A DNA stretch of 64,000 bases from Clostridiales bacterium UBA7568 (GCA_002479075.1 DLLG01000011.1:16019-80018), one strand, 5' to 3'; shown: positions 8,477-17,332, counted from the first letter of the stretch. The notes: generated by a model not told the origin, from the letters alone. A program made the numbers and translations.

Positions 8477-8681
8477 GCGGATATGGTTTCCGTTCGTCTG
8501 TAAGCGAGAGTATATAATCCGTTGACGTTTCAAAAAGCTTTGCGAGCTTTATAAGCACTTCAACAGGAAGCCCCCGCTGACCGTTTTCATATTGCGAATA
8601 AGTATTCTGTTTTATATAAAGACGCTTTGCAACATCCGCCTGCGTCATATCCAAATCTTCTCTGAGATCCTTCAGTCTCAT
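8466..8681 (-). CDS. XRE-family transcriptional regulator
   Basis: 71-residue, single-domain lambda-repressor-type HTH protein: LREDLDMTQADVAKRLYIKQNTYSQYENGQRG is the classic five-helix core, followed by the PVEVLIKLAKLFETSTDYIL cap. It most likely represses its own promoter and the divergent SHOCT gene, since paired palindromes lie at 8739-8781 in the shared intergenic region. Its end overlaps the shared terminator. Confidence 0.9.
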   Translation of the reverse strand: MRLKDLREDLDMTQADVAKRLYIKQNTYSQYENGQRGLPVEVLIKLAKLFETSTDYILSLTDERKPYPPKK

Positions 8682-8738
8682 CTTACCTCCGTCACCTTAA
8701 CAAGGTTCTCCGCAACAGTATATACAAGTATTAAAAAA

Positions 8739-8784
8739 TATCTCACTGCGAGATATTGACTTTTATCTCATATTGTGATAAAAT
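8739..8784 (+). promoter_or_regulatory. Promoter with two operator palindromes
   Basis: Palindrome TATCTCACTGCGAGATA (8739-8755) abuts the -35 TTGACT (8756-8761). A second, TTATCTCATATTGTGATAA (8763-8781), fills the 17-nt spacer and reaches the -10 TAAAAT (8779-8784). The half-sites share TATCWCA. This is the layout of a repressor site for the adjacent XRE protein. Confidence 0.65.
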
Positions 8785-8869
8785 TTTCTCGACAACGGTA
8801 ACAAATTTGGCATTTTCAGCGTATGTGAGGGCGAGAATGAAATATTTGTAAAAACAGGAGGAAACAACA

Positions 8870-9424
8870 ATGAAGAAAAAACTAACGCTCGCTATGATGG
8901 TAATCACGATAATTGAAGCCGTGTGTATGTTTATACCGGGAGTAGTTGAGATTGGTAGCAATGATATGAACGCCTTTGCCGATTTCAGGGGAGGAAATGC
9001 CGGCATCGCAAACACGTTTAGTAAAATAACACTTTTGTTATTGGTAGCATCGTTTGTATGTCTCTTTTCAGCCCTTTTGGAAAAGCGCAACATCCTCTCA
9101 AGGCTATCCGCTTGGCTCCCTTTAGCAAGTTTTGTATCACTTTTGGCGTTTATTGGCGGTTGTGGTCAAATCGACTACACAGACTACAAATTCGATTGTT
9201 ATCAAATAGGCGGGCTTGGCAGTATATTGGTTATTCTTTCCGTGGTTTCGGCGGTTTTATCACTTGTAGTCAAATATGCAAAGTTCAACGACGCTCCGGC
9301 AAAAAAGATTCCGGTCGATCAGACAAGCAAGGCTGACGAAATCAAAAAATATAAAGACCTTCTTGACAGCGGCATAATCACGCAGGAAGAGTTTGAAGCA
9401 AAAAAATCCGAGTTGCTCAAGTAA
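8870..9424 (+). CDS. Four-helix membrane protein with C-terminal SHOCT motif
   Basis: 184 residues. Four hydrophobic helices (AMMVITIIEAVCMFIPGVV; KITLLLLVASFVCLFSALL; LAWLPLASFVSLLAFIGGC region; GSILVILSVVSAVLSLVV) lead to a cytoplasmic tail ending in KYKDLLDSGIITQEEFEAKKSELL, the SHOCT oligomerisation motif. Ribosome site CAGGAGG. Divergent from the XRE regulator and likely controlled by it. SHOCT membrane proteins have no agreed function. Confidence 0.8.
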   Translation: MKKKLTLAMMVITIIEAVCMFIPGVVEIGSNDMNAFADFRGGNAGIANTFSKITLLLLVASFVCLFSALLEKRNILSRLSAWLPLASFVSLLAFIGGCGQIDYTDYKFDCYQIGGLGSILVILSVVSAVLSLVVKYAKFNDAPAKKIPVDQTSKADEIKKYKDLLDSGIITQEEFEAKKSELLK

Positions 9425-9489
9425 CGGCATCGTCCAAAGATATCGTACACCATTGTCATAAGGCTCTCACATTTTGCTCACCGCTCCGA

Positions 9490-9577
9490 CACGGACGAAA
9501 AGCCTTTGCAGAAAAGACGCTCTCAAAGAGGAATAAAAGCATTAAAAAAGCCACCCTTGCAAGGGTGGCTTTTTTTG
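9490..9577 (+). repeat. Direct repeat copy 2: relic of pnp tail plus terminator
   Basis: Carries CACGGACGAAAA, then CTTTGCAGAAAAGACGCTC, GAGGAATAAAAGCATTAA and hairpin AAAAGCCACCCTT/AAGGGTGGCTTTT with a T-run. There is no open reading frame; it is a non-coding echo of the pnp end. The hairpin (9545-9577) still looks like a working bidirectional terminator, for the SHOCT gene and for mrnC. Confidence 0.85.
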
Positions 9578-9607
9578 CAGGAGGAGCGATTTTGCTCCTC
9601 TTTATTT

Positions 9608-9982
9608 TCAGATCAGATCTTTATATGCCGCAGCAAAGAGCTCCCTTGCCCTCTCCGTTCTGCCGGAAAGATACAGAAAGCCGAAGATCGCCTCGAAGCC
9701 CGTTGCCCTATGGTACTGGGCGGGGGTTGAATGTTTCGGAGTCGTCTTTGTTTTATGATTTCTGCCCAAGAGATAAATATTGTTTTCCTCCTCCGTCAGA
9801 AGAGGGAGAAGCTCCTCCAGCCTGTCGCTCTGCGCCTCGGCGCAAACGAGCTTCTGCGCCATAGCGGAGAGCTTTCCCGTATCGGAAATGCCGAGCGCCG
9901 CCAGTCTTTCCCTTATATAAACCTCAAGAACCGCATCGCCGACATAAGCATAAACGGAAGCTGAATAATCCTGTTTATTCAA
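9608..9982 (-). CDS. mrnC: Mini-ribonuclease 3
   Basis: Small RNase III-fold enzyme lacking a dsRNA-binding domain; it trims the ends of 23S rRNA precursor in Firmicutes. Signature YVGDAVLEVYIRERL holds the catalytic Asp/Glu, with RNHKTKTTPKHS and YHRATGFEAIFGFLYL downstream. I place the start at a TTG (9980-9982), because GGAGGAA lies 9 nt upstream and the domain begins there, giving 124 residues. The alternative ATG at 10018 lies inside gtrA. The gene overlaps the gtrA stop by 8 nt. Confidence 0.9.
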   Translation of the reverse strand: MNKQDYSASVYAYVGDAVLEVYIRERLAALGISDTGKLSAMAQKLVCAEAQSDRLEELLPLLTEEENNIYLLGRNHKTKTTPKHSTPAQYHRATGFEAIFGFLYLSGRTERARELFAAAYKDLI

Positions 9983-10535
9983 TTGGCTTTTCCTCCGATT
10001 TGCTTTTTTTGAAAACAAGCACTTTGCTTATAATATAGTTGCAGATTATAACAACAATCGCTGCAATGACCTTTGAAAGTATCTCCGCGAGGTTGCGTTC
10101 TTTTCCGAGCAGGAATACCGAAACAAGCGTCGGAAACAGCTTTGCAAGGGCAAACGTGCCGGCATAAGTAATGATAAAGTCGAGCCCGAAGGTCACAAGA
10201 CGCGAGCCTGCGAAGGTCACGAGCTGTTTCCCCGTCGAAACTGCCTTATCCGCATCCGTAAACACCCATTTTTTGTTCGTAAAAAACGCAAAGAGCACTG
10301 CGCAGATCCATTGGAGAACCTGAGCGACGGTATAAACCGCTATATATCTCCCGCCGGTTACCTCCTCTGCGGGTATGCCGAGTACCGCTCTGCCTGCGGC
10401 GAGGATGCCGTAATAAACAACCCAGCCGACGAGCGTCGTAAGTACGCCGAATATGAGATACATTATTATCTCGCGGTACTTCGTCAGATGAAGCCCGTCG
10501 ATTATTTTATCAAAAAAATTCTTTTTTTCTTTCAT
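9975..10535 (-). CDS. GtrA-like four-helix membrane protein
   Basis: 186 residues with the GtrA/DPMS fold: four transmembrane helices (IIMYLIFGVLTTLVGWVVYYG; VAQVLQWICAVLFAFFTNKKWVF; LVTFGLDFIITYAGTFALA; VIAAIVVIICNYIISKVLVF). The conserved FAFFTNKKWVF and FKKS tail are typical. The family is linked to moving lipid-linked sugars across the membrane for glycosylating surface polymers; no glycosyltransferase is adjacent, so the partner is unknown. Lies between an RNase M5-like gene and mrnC. Confidence 0.85.
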   Translation of the reverse strand: MKEKKNFFDKIIDGLHLTKYREIIMYLIFGVLTTLVGWVVYYGILAAGRAVLGIPAEEVTGGRYIAVYTVAQVLQWICAVLFAFFTNKKWVFTDADKAVSTGKQLVTFAGSRLVTFGLDFIITYAGTFALAKLFPTLVSVFLLGKERNLAEILSKVIAAIVVIICNYIISKVLVFKKSKSEEKPIE

Positions 10536-10542
10536 ATGTTTT

Positions 10543-11127
10543 TTAAACCTCTGTTTTCAGTTTTTCGACAGCCGAAAGGTATTCCTCCTCGCTTACGGCA
10601 ATATTTATCGCATTTATCAGCGCATTTGCGGAAAGGTTCGTCGGCAGGGAGAGCAAAGCTGCAAGCCTTTTGCGTTTTTCCGAGCTACCCTCCCCTCCTG
10701 AAAGCCCGAGAAGATAAAAATCCGTTTTTGTTACGGTCGGCGCGCGGCGCACAACTGTTCCCGAAAACGGCAGAAGCGCATTTTCAAGCCAGCTGCGATC
10801 CATTCCCTCGACGCCGAGAAGCCCCGCTTTGGAAGGTTCTGCCTTGCGTTTTTCCTTTCCCCTGACCTCGGGAGTGTAAATATCGAAAATTTTGTCGGGC
10901 GGAAGAATTCCGTGAATATAGTTGCGGATGACAAGTCCCGCACCGTCGCTGTCCGTCAGAACGATGACCCCGCCCGCCTCCGCAAGCCTGCGGATAAGGG
11001 CGGCTTTCTCATCCTTTCTGAAAATTCCGAAGCCGTCCGTCGTAATGACGGTCGCTCTTGCGACGGAGAGTATGCGCTCCCTGTCATACTTGCCCTCAAC
11101 GATTATCGGAAGTGAAATTTCAAGCAT
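10543..11127 (-). CDS. rnmV: Toprim/DUF4093 protein, ribonuclease M5-like
   Basis: 194 residues. Toprim motifs: IIVEGKYDRERI (catalytic Glu) at the N-terminus and IVLTDSDGAG (DxD) near residue 58. The C-terminal part has the DUF4093 pattern GVEGMDRSWLENAL and LGLSGGEGSSEKR...LSANALINAIN. RNase M5 matures 5S rRNA in low-GC Gram-positives with ribosomal protein L18. It starts 3 nt after holA and lies upstream of mrnC, so two rRNA-processing enzymes share one operon. Some DUF4093 proteins may have other RNA targets. Confidence 0.75.
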   Translation of the reverse strand: MLEISLPIIVEGKYDRERILSVARATVITTDGFGIFRKDEKAALIRRLAEAGGVIVLTDSDGAGLVIRNYIHGILPPDKIFDIYTPEVRGKEKRKAEPSKAGLLGVEGMDRSWLENALLPFSGTVVRRAPTVTKTDFYLLGLSGGEGSSEKRKRLAALLSLPTNLSANALINAINIAVSEEEYLSAVEKLKTEV

Positions 11128-11130
11128 TTA

Positions 11131-12219
11131 TCAGCCTCTCAATGATTTCGGAGTATATATTTTCGCCGCAAGCTCATAAACAAGTCCCCATTTATCAGAG
11201 ACCGTACTTTTCAGGGCGACGTCTGTTTTATAGGTTTCGAGAACTGCGTTCTCGATCACGGCAACGGGCACGTTTTCAACGGATTTATAAACGAGCTTTG
11301 CCCTGTATTCGTTCATACCGAGCGCCCTTGCAAGCGACGACTGCGGCATACCGGCAAGTGCCGCCGTTTTCATCTTCAGCATCTCGGAATATATTTTCCC
11401 GAGCTTCGCAACGACAGACACAGGCTCCTCCCGCATATCTCGGCAAAAGTCAAGCACGGTTAGCATTTCGCGCAGGTTCCATTTTGCGGCGGCGTTTGAC
11501 ATTGCAAAGGGCATATCGTCCTTTGCGTTCTGAACGCAAACCGTGCGCACGTCCTCCTCCGTTATCGGAGTTGCCTCGCTTATATGGGCGAAATTCTTAT
11601 ATGCCGCCAGCTTTTCCGTCTCGGAAAGAACGGCGAGCATTCGTCCGGAGCAAAGCTCGCAGAGAGCGGCAGCGGCTTCGTCCGTCAGATACAGACACCC
11701 GTTTTTCCCCGCAATGAGCTTTTTTGCCCAGGCAATAAGCTTGCCAGACGAAAGCAAATCAAACTTTACAAATTTGCAGAAAGGCGAGAGCTTTTTGAAA
11801 AGCGCGGACTGTTCAAAACGGTAGTCTGCTTCAAGCTCGTCCGAGCGGAAATTCAGTATTGTAAATGCGTCTCCTCCGCCCCCGGAGATGACCCCCGCCA
11901 GCGCCTCGACCGACGACGGTTTTCCCGCAATCGCGCCGAGATCGACGACTTCGACAAGCGTCATATCCTGCATCATCGGCGCGGCGAAAAGTGCGTCAGC
12001 AAGGGAGGAAAGTCCGCTTTTTTCATCCGAAAACGAGACGGAGAAACGGTTGAAAACGTCAAAGCCCTCTGCCGTCATTACGGCTTTTGCAATTCTCTCC
12101 GTCCAGACGGTTTTCAGGTAATCCTCCTCGCCGAAAAACACAAGCGTTTCGGCTTTTCCGGACGATATTATGTCCGCAAGAGCGTCCGGAGAAAGTATCT
12201 TGCTTTCATTTTTCGCCAT
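11131..12219 (-). CDS. holA: DNA polymerase III subunit delta
   Basis: Clamp-loader delta subunit that opens the beta sliding clamp, 362 residues, normal length. The N-terminus LVFFGEEDYLKTVWTERIAKAV is the family start. MMQDMTLVEVVDLG is the clamp-contact region. The C-terminal helices VVAKLGKIYSEMLKMKTAALAG, ARALGMNEYRAKLVYKS and AVLETYKTDVALKS are the collar domain. Typical for delta, there is no Walker A motif. Confidence 0.92.
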   Translation of the reverse strand: MAKNESKILSPDALADIISSGKAETLVFFGEEDYLKTVWTERIAKAVMTAEGFDVFNRFSVSFSDEKSGLSSLADALFAAPMMQDMTLVEVVDLGAIAGKPSSVEALAGVISGGGGDAFTILNFRSDELEADYRFEQSALFKKLSPFCKFVKFDLLSSGKLIAWAKKLIAGKNGCLYLTDEAAAALCELCSGRMLAVLSETEKLAAYKNFAHISEATPITEEDVRTVCVQNAKDDMPFAMSNAAAKWNLREMLTVLDFCRDMREEPVSVVAKLGKIYSEMLKMKTAALAGMPQSSLARALGMNEYRAKLVYKSVENVPVAVIENAVLETYKTDVALKSTVSDKWGLVYELAAKIYTPKSLRG

Positions 12220-12306
12220 CTGCGGTCTCCTTTCCGAGTGTTATGGAATTTAATGGAGTTTTCCCCATTTTCCACAAAGTTATAAACATTCTGCGCTTCT
12301 TTGCGC

Positions 12307-12789
12307 TTATCCGACAAAATCAGCCAGCATACGCAGGGCTGTCTCTGTCGTTTGGTCTCTGACGGCTTTTCTGTCGCCCGAAAAGAGATTTTTTGCAATC
12401 TTTACATTGCCTTTTTTGTCTGCGCAGGCGATATAAACCAGCCCGATCGGCTTTTCCTCCGAGCCGCCGTCCGGCCCCGCGATTCCCGTCACCGCGACGG
12501 AAAAATCAACGTCCAGCGCGCTGACAGCGCCCGCTGCCATCTCCGCCGCCGTCTGCTCCGATACTGCGCCGAACTTTTCAAGCGTTTCACGGCGCACGCC
12601 GAGCAGCTTTTCCTTTATCTCGTTTGCATATGACACAACCCCGCCGAAAAATACCGAGGAGACGCCGGCAAGATCGGTTACGGTCTTGGCGATCTGCCCT
12701 CCCGTGCATGATTCGGCTGTGCAGAACACCTCTCCGCGCGCCTTCAGCGTTTCGGCAATTTTTCGCACGATTTCGACATTATCCGACAT
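12307..12789 (-). CDS. pncC: CinA C-terminal-type nicotinamide-nucleotide amidohydrolase
   Basis: 160-residue stand-alone CinA C-domain, deamidating nicotinamide mononucleotide in pyridine-nucleotide salvage. The signature AESCTGGQIAKTVTDLAGVSSVFFGG contains the catalytic Ser, followed by VVSYANEIKEKLLGV and VAVTGIAGPDGGSEEKPIGLVYIA. The N-terminal molybdopterin-like domain of full CinA is absent. Lies between glyA and holA on the minus strand. Confidence 0.88.
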   Translation of the reverse strand: MSDNVEIVRKIAETLKARGEVFCTAESCTGGQIAKTVTDLAGVSSVFFGGVVSYANEIKEKLLGVRRETLEKFGAVSEQTAAEMAAGAVSALDVDFSVAVTGIAGPDGGSEEKPIGLVYIACADKKGNVKIAKNLFSGDRKAVRDQTTETALRMLADFVG

Positions 12790-12894
12790 ATTTCAAAACC
12801 TCAATTCAACGATTTTTCCAAAACAACCGAGCCCCTGCCTGCGTTATTCGCTTTCGACAGAGCCCGACAATATCCGACCCGCTCCGACGGCGGA

Positions 12895-14142
12895 TCAGTC
12901 CTCATAAAGCGGATATTTCTTGCAGATTTTATCAACCTCCGCGCGGATATGGTCTGCGGAGTTTTCAAAATCGAACGTCGCAAGAGCGATAAGCTTTCCG
13001 ATGAGGGTGAAATCCTCCTCGCAAAGTCCTCTTGTCGTTGCCGCAGGCGTACCGAGGCGGATGCCGCTTGTGACAAACGGGCTTTCCGGATCGCCCGGAA
13101 CAGCATTTTTGTTGCAGGTTATGCCAACCTCGTCCAATCGCCGTTCAAGCTCCTTGCCCGTCACGCCCGTGCCGATAAGGTTTACAAGGACGAGATGATT
13201 GTCCGTTCCGCTCGTAACGAGCGAAAACCCCTCGGTCACAAGCGACTTTTCAAGCGCTTTTGCATTCTTTATTATGCGGCTCTGGTAGTCCCTGAATTCG
13301 GGCTTGAGCGCCTCTCCGAAGCACACCGCCTTCCCCGCGATTATATGCATAAGCGGGCCGCCCTGCGTGCCGGGGAAGATCGCCTTATCTATCTGTTTTG
13401 CAAGCTCTGCTTTGCAAAGGATCATTCCGCCGCGGGGACCGCGGAGGGTCTTGTGAGTCGTTGTCGTTACAACATCCGCATAGGGGAAAGGCGAGGGGTG
13501 AAGCCCTGCCGCAACAAGCCCCGCGATATGTGCCATATCGACCATAAAATAAGCCCCGACGTCCTTTGCCGTCTTTGAAATTCTCTCAAAATCGATCGTT
13601 CTCGGATACGCCGACGCGCCCGCAACTATCAGCTTCGGGTGACATTCGTGCGCCAGACGGTCGATCTCGTCGTAATCTATGCGTCCCGTCTCCGCGGAAA
13701 CGCCGTAAGGGACGAAATTATAATACATTCCCGACATATTGACGGGACTACCGTGCGTCAGATGACCACCCTCGGCAAGGCTCATTCCCATAACGGTGTC
13801 GCCGGGCTTGAGCAGCGCAAAATAGACCGCAAGGTTTGCCTGCGCCCCGCTGTGCGGCTGGACGTTTGCGTGCTCTGCGCCGAAGAGCGCTTTCGCGCGG
13901 TCTCTCGCTATATTTTCAACAATATCAACGCAGGCGCAGCCGCCGTAATATCTCTTTCCGGGGAAGCCCTCGGCATATTTGTTCGTCAGTATCGATCCCA
14001 TCGCCGCCATAACGGGCTCCGAAACGAAATTTTCCGAGGCGATCAGCTCGATGCCCCTTCTCTGACGGAGAAGCTCCGCCTCCATTGCCGCTCCGACCTC
14101 AGGATCGTAGTTTTTGACTATCTCTATATTTCTCTCTGCCAT
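12895..14142 (-). CDS. glyA: Serine hydroxymethyltransferase
   Basis: PLP enzyme converting serine plus tetrahydrofolate to glycine and methylene-THF; 415 residues, full length. Near the N-terminus are ELIASENFVS and TNKYAEGFPGKRYYGGC. The PLP lysine lies in VVTTTTHKTLRGPRGG (about residue 226). FPGTQGGPLMH and SGIRLGTPAATTRG follow. Expressed from the minus-strand promoter at 14174-14202, divergent from lepA. Confidence 0.97.
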   Translation of the reverse strand: MAERNIEIVKNYDPEVGAAMEAELLRQRRGIELIASENFVSEPVMAAMGSILTNKYAEGFPGKRYYGGCACVDIVENIARDRAKALFGAEHANVQPHSGAQANLAVYFALLKPGDTVMGMSLAEGGHLTHGSPVNMSGMYYNFVPYGVSAETGRIDYDEIDRLAHECHPKLIVAGASAYPRTIDFERISKTAKDVGAYFMVDMAHIAGLVAAGLHPSPFPYADVVTTTTHKTLRGPRGGMILCKAELAKQIDKAIFPGTQGGPLMHIIAGKAVCFGEALKPEFRDYQSRIIKNAKALEKSLVTEGFSLVTSGTDNHLVLVNLIGTGVTGKELERRLDEVGITCNKNAVPGDPESPFVTSGIRLGTPAATTRGLCEEDFTLIGKLIALATFDFENSADHIRAEVDKICKKYPLYED

Positions 14143-14173
14143 AATGCCCCCGTGCGTTTTTGTTTATAATAAC

Positions 14174-14202
14174 AATATATCACAGTCCGGAGCAATTATC
14201 AA
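14174..14202 (-). promoter_or_regulatory. Promoter of glyA
   Basis: Minus-strand TTGATA, exact 17-nt spacer, TATATT, about 30 nt upstream of the glyA ATG. Confidence 0.7.
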
Positions 14203-14222
14203 CCCCGCCCGCCAAAAAATAC

Positions 14223-14251
14223 TTGATAAACCGATGCGGGCGTGATATAAT
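14223..14251 (+). promoter_or_regulatory. Promoter of lepA-hemW
   Basis: TTGATA at 14223-14228 and TATAAT at 14246-14251 with a 17-nt spacer, 40 nt before the lepA start. Confidence 0.8.
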
Positions 14252-14291
14252 ACTCTTGTTATATAAAATTCTCCGCAAAGGACAGGTATCA

Positions 14292-16103
14292 ATGGCAAAT
14301 CAGAAAAACATACGCAACTTCTCAATAATAGCCCATATAGACCACGGCAAGAGCACCCTTGCGGACAGGCTTCTCGAAAAGACGCAGAGCGTTTCTTCGC
14401 GCGAGATGGAGGAGCAGCTTCTTGACAATATGGATATTGAGCGTGAAAGAGGAATAACGATAAAAGCCCGCGCCGTCAAGATGAATTATCACGCAAAAAA
14501 CGGCGAGGACTATGAATTCAACCTTATCGACACCCCCGGACACGTCGACTTCAATTACGAGGTCTCCCGCTCCCTTGCCGCCTGCGAGGGCGCGCTGCTC
14601 ATCGTTGACGCAACGCAGGGCATTGAGGCGCAGACGCTCGCGAACACATATCTCGCTCTTGAAAACGACCTTGAAATCATCCCCGTCATAAACAAAATCG
14701 ACCTCCCCTCCGCAGATATTGAAGGCACAAGAAATGAAATCGAGGATGTCATCGGCATTCCCGCGGAGGACTGCCCCGCCGTTTCCGCAAAAACAGGGCA
14801 GAATATCGAGGATGTGCTTGAAAGAATAGTAAGCGACATTCCCGCCCCCAAGGGCGACCCCGAAGCGCCGCTCAAATGCCTGATTTTCGATTCGTATTAC
14901 GATTCGTACAGAGGCGTTGTCGTAAATGTGCGCGTTGCGGACGGCAAAGTCCGCGTCGGGACAAAGATAAAAATGATGAACACGGGCGCGATATTCGACG
15001 TAACCGAGGTCGGATATATGTCCGCCTTCGGGCTTGTCCCCGCAAAGGAGCTTGCGGCGGGCGAGGTCGGATATATAACGGCGAGCATAAAGAACGTTTC
15101 GGATACGCGCGTCGGCGATACGGTCACAGAGGTTGACAATCCGACGGAGATCCCCTTTGAAGGCTTCAAAAAGGCACAGCCGATGGTCTTTGCCGGAATT
15201 TATCCCGCAGACGGCGCAAAATATCCCGATCTTCGGGACGCGCTGATGAAGTTGCAGCTAAACGACGCCGCTCTGACCTTTGAGCCGGAGACGAGTATTG
15301 CTCTGGGCTTCGGTTTCCGTTGCGGATTTCTGGGTCTGCTTCATATGGAAATCATCGAGGAGCGCATAGAGCGGGAGTTCAATCTCGACCTTGTCACAAC
15401 CGCGCCGAGCGTTATTTATAAAATTACAACCAAGGACGGCGTAACCTCTTATATAGACAACCCCGCCGTGTATCCCTCGCCGGATGAAATATCCGTCGCC
15501 GAGGAGCCGATAGTTTCCGCAAGCATAATCGTCCCTTCCGAGTTTGTCGGCGGGATTATGGAGCTTTGCAAGGACAGACGCGGCGTATTCATCGATATGA
15601 AATATATCGATAAAACGAGAATGGAGCTGCATTATACGCTCCCGCTCAACGAAATCATTTATGACTTCTTCGACGCGCTCAAAAGTCGCTCAAAGGGCTA
15701 TGCTTCCCTTGACTATGAATTCAAGGGCTATGCGGAGAGCAAGCTCGTCAAGCTCGATATTCTTCTCAATATGGAGGTTGTCGACGCGCTTTCGTTCATT
15801 GTTCACGCAGACAAGGCATATGCAAGAGGCAGAAAGATTGTCGAAGCGCTTAAGGACAATATCCCCCGCCAGCTCTTTGAGGTACCGGTTCAGGCGGCTG
15901 TCGGAGGAAGAGTCATCGCAAGAGAGACCGTCAAAGCTATGCGCAAGGACGTGCTTGCCAAGTGCTACGGCGGCGATATAACAAGAAAAAAGAAGCTGCT
16001 TGAAAAGCAGAAAGAGGGCAAAAAACGTATGAGAAAGCTGGGCTCTGTCGAAGTTCCGCCGGAAACGTTTATGGCTGTTCTCAAGCTCGGAGACGACGAA
16101 TAA
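14292..16103 (+). CDS. lepA: Elongation factor 4 (LepA)
   Basis: Translational GTPase that back-translocates or remodels stalled ribosomes, 603 residues, normal length. G1 is AHIDHGKSTL (residues 12-21), G2 region ERGITIKA, G3 DTPGHVDF, G4 NKIDLPSA; EF-G-like domains and the LepA C-terminal domain (YGGDITRKKKLLEKQKEGKKRMR) follow. The reading frame stays open 132 nt further upstream, but that part overlaps the promoter. The ATG at 14292 follows AAAGGACAGG and starts the family N-terminus. Confidence 0.97.
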   Translation: MANQKNIRNFSIIAHIDHGKSTLADRLLEKTQSVSSREMEEQLLDNMDIERERGITIKARAVKMNYHAKNGEDYEFNLIDTPGHVDFNYEVSRSLAACEGALLIVDATQGIEAQTLANTYLALENDLEIIPVINKIDLPSADIEGTRNEIEDVIGIPAEDCPAVSAKTGQNIEDVLERIVSDIPAPKGDPEAPLKCLIFDSYYDSYRGVVVNVRVADGKVRVGTKIKMMNTGAIFDVTEVGYMSAFGLVPAKELAAGEVGYITASIKNVSDTRVGDTVTEVDNPTEIPFEGFKKAQPMVFAGIYPADGAKYPDLRDALMKLQLNDAALTFEPETSIALGFGFRCGFLGLLHMEIIEERIEREFNLDLVTTAPSVIYKITTKDGVTSYIDNPAVYPSPDEISVAEEPIVSASIIVPSEFVGGIMELCKDRRGVFIDMKYIDKTRMELHYTLPLNEIIYDFFDALKSRSKGYASLDYEFKGYAESKLVKLDILLNMEVVDALSFIVHADKAYARGRKIVEALKDNIPRQLFEVPVQAAVGGRVIARETVKAMRKDVLAKCYGGDITRKKKLLEKQKEGKKRMRKLGSVEVPPETFMAVLKLGDDE

Positions 16104-16121
16104 AAAAGGAGGAAACGGAAT

Positions 16122-17261
16122 ATGAGATCGCTCGGAATATATGTTCATATCCCTTATTGCGCCAAAAAATGCGCCTATTGCGATTTTTATTCCGTTCCGT
16201 CACGAGAGTCGTCAAAGGCATATTGCTCCGCGCTTATAAAGCAGATTGAAAGCTACGGAAAAAAAGCGACGGGATATATCGTCGATACAATATATATCGG
16301 CGGAGGAACTCCGTCATATATAGACGCAGAGGACATTTTTGACGTAATCGGCGCGATAAGAAGAACGTTCAACGTCGATAAAAACGCGGAGATTTCTATG
16401 GAAGCAAACCCCGGCACCCTTGACGGCGACAAGCTCGCGGTTTACAGGAGCGCGGGGATAAACCGTCTCAGCCTCGGACTTCAAAGCGCCCATAACGACG
16501 AGCTGAAAACGCTTTCCCGCATACATACGTATGAGGATTTTGAAAGCTCGTTTCTCCTCGCTCGCCTTGAGGGGTTTGATAACATAAATGTTGATATTAT
16601 GTATGCCCTGCCGGAGCAGACGCCGGAAAAGCTGGCTGAAACAATCGAAACGGTCACCGCGCTTTCTCCGGAGCATATCTCATTTTACGGGCTGAAGATT
16701 GAGGAAAACACGCCCTTTGCGTATAATAAAGCCATATCCGAAAGTCTGCCGGACGAAGAAACTCAATACAAAATGTATATGGATTCGGCAAAGACGCTTG
16801 AAGAGCGGGGATACCGTCAGTATGAAATAAGCAACTTCGCAAAAGACGGATATGCCTGTCGTCATAATATGAAATATTGGAAATGCAACGACTACCTCGG
16901 CTTCGGCGCGGCGGCTGCGTCGTTTTTTGAGGGGCGGCTCTTTTCGCAGGTGAAAAATATAGATTATTTCATTGAGGATCCGCTTTCCGTTTTTCTCATC
17001 GACAGTACGGAGGAGATAACGCCGAAAAAGTTTGAAACGCAATATGTTATGCTCGGCTTCCGCCTTTCGGAAGGAATTTCCCTCGGCGAATACAGGCTCC
17101 GTTGCGGCGGCGACTTCATCGCAAAATACGGCGAAAGATTAAAGCCGTTTCTTGAAAAGAAGCTGGTCGTCAAAACGTCCGGCGGCTTTAAGCTCTCCCG
17201 CAGGGGTATGCTCGTTTCAAACTATATTCTCAGCGAAATTCTTGATTTTGACGAAGATTGA
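16122..17261 (+). CDS. hemW: Radical SAM heme chaperone HemW
   Basis: 379-residue radical SAM protein of the HemN/HemW family. It begins GIYVHIPYCAKKCAYCDFYS, with the CxxxCxxC cluster motif, then TIYIGGGTPSYI and ISMEANPGTL. HemW proteins insert heme into targets and lack true coproporphyrinogen oxidase activity; the short N-terminus fits HemW rather than HemN. Starts 18 nt after lepA with an AAGGAGG site, and lepA-hemW is a common gene pair. Confidence 0.9.
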   Translation: MRSLGIYVHIPYCAKKCAYCDFYSVPSRESSKAYCSALIKQIESYGKKATGYIVDTIYIGGGTPSYIDAEDIFDVIGAIRRTFNVDKNAEISMEANPGTLDGDKLAVYRSAGINRLSLGLQSAHNDELKTLSRIHTYEDFESSFLLARLEGFDNINVDIMYALPEQTPEKLAETIETVTALSPEHISFYGLKIEENTPFAYNKAISESLPDEETQYKMYMDSAKTLEERGYRQYEISNFAKDGYACRHNMKYWKCNDYLGFGAAAASFFEGRLFSQVKNIDYFIEDPLSVFLIDSTEEITPKKFETQYVMLGFRLSEGISLGEYRLRCGGDFIAKYGERLKPFLEKKLVVKTSGGFKLSRRGMLVSNYILSEILDFDED

Positions 17262-17273
17262 CTTTATTCTTTC

Positions 17274-17302
17274 TTGACAAATCATTTCTTTTATGATATA
17301 AT
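17274..17302 (+). promoter_or_regulatory. Host tRNA-Ser promoter
   Basis: Consensus TTGACA (17274-17279), 17-nt spacer, TATAAT (17297-17302), 30 nt before the 5' half-tRNA. After element insertion it points through the half-tRNA into the element's own tRNA-Ser at 17533. Confidence 0.88.
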
Positions 17303-17332
17303 CTTATCCGCTGTGAAAACAGCGGTATATAC

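Noticed and set aside
11058..11717. 219-codon plus-strand open frame across rnmV and holA
   Set aside because: Arg/Ser-rich shadow of two well-supported minus-strand genes.
13639..14169. 176-codon plus-strand open frame inside glyA
   Set aside because: Antisense shadow of glyA, no ribosome site, low-complexity translation.
14160..14291. Longer N-terminus for LepA
   Set aside because: It would overlap the promoter -35 and -10, and the conserved protein begins at 14292.
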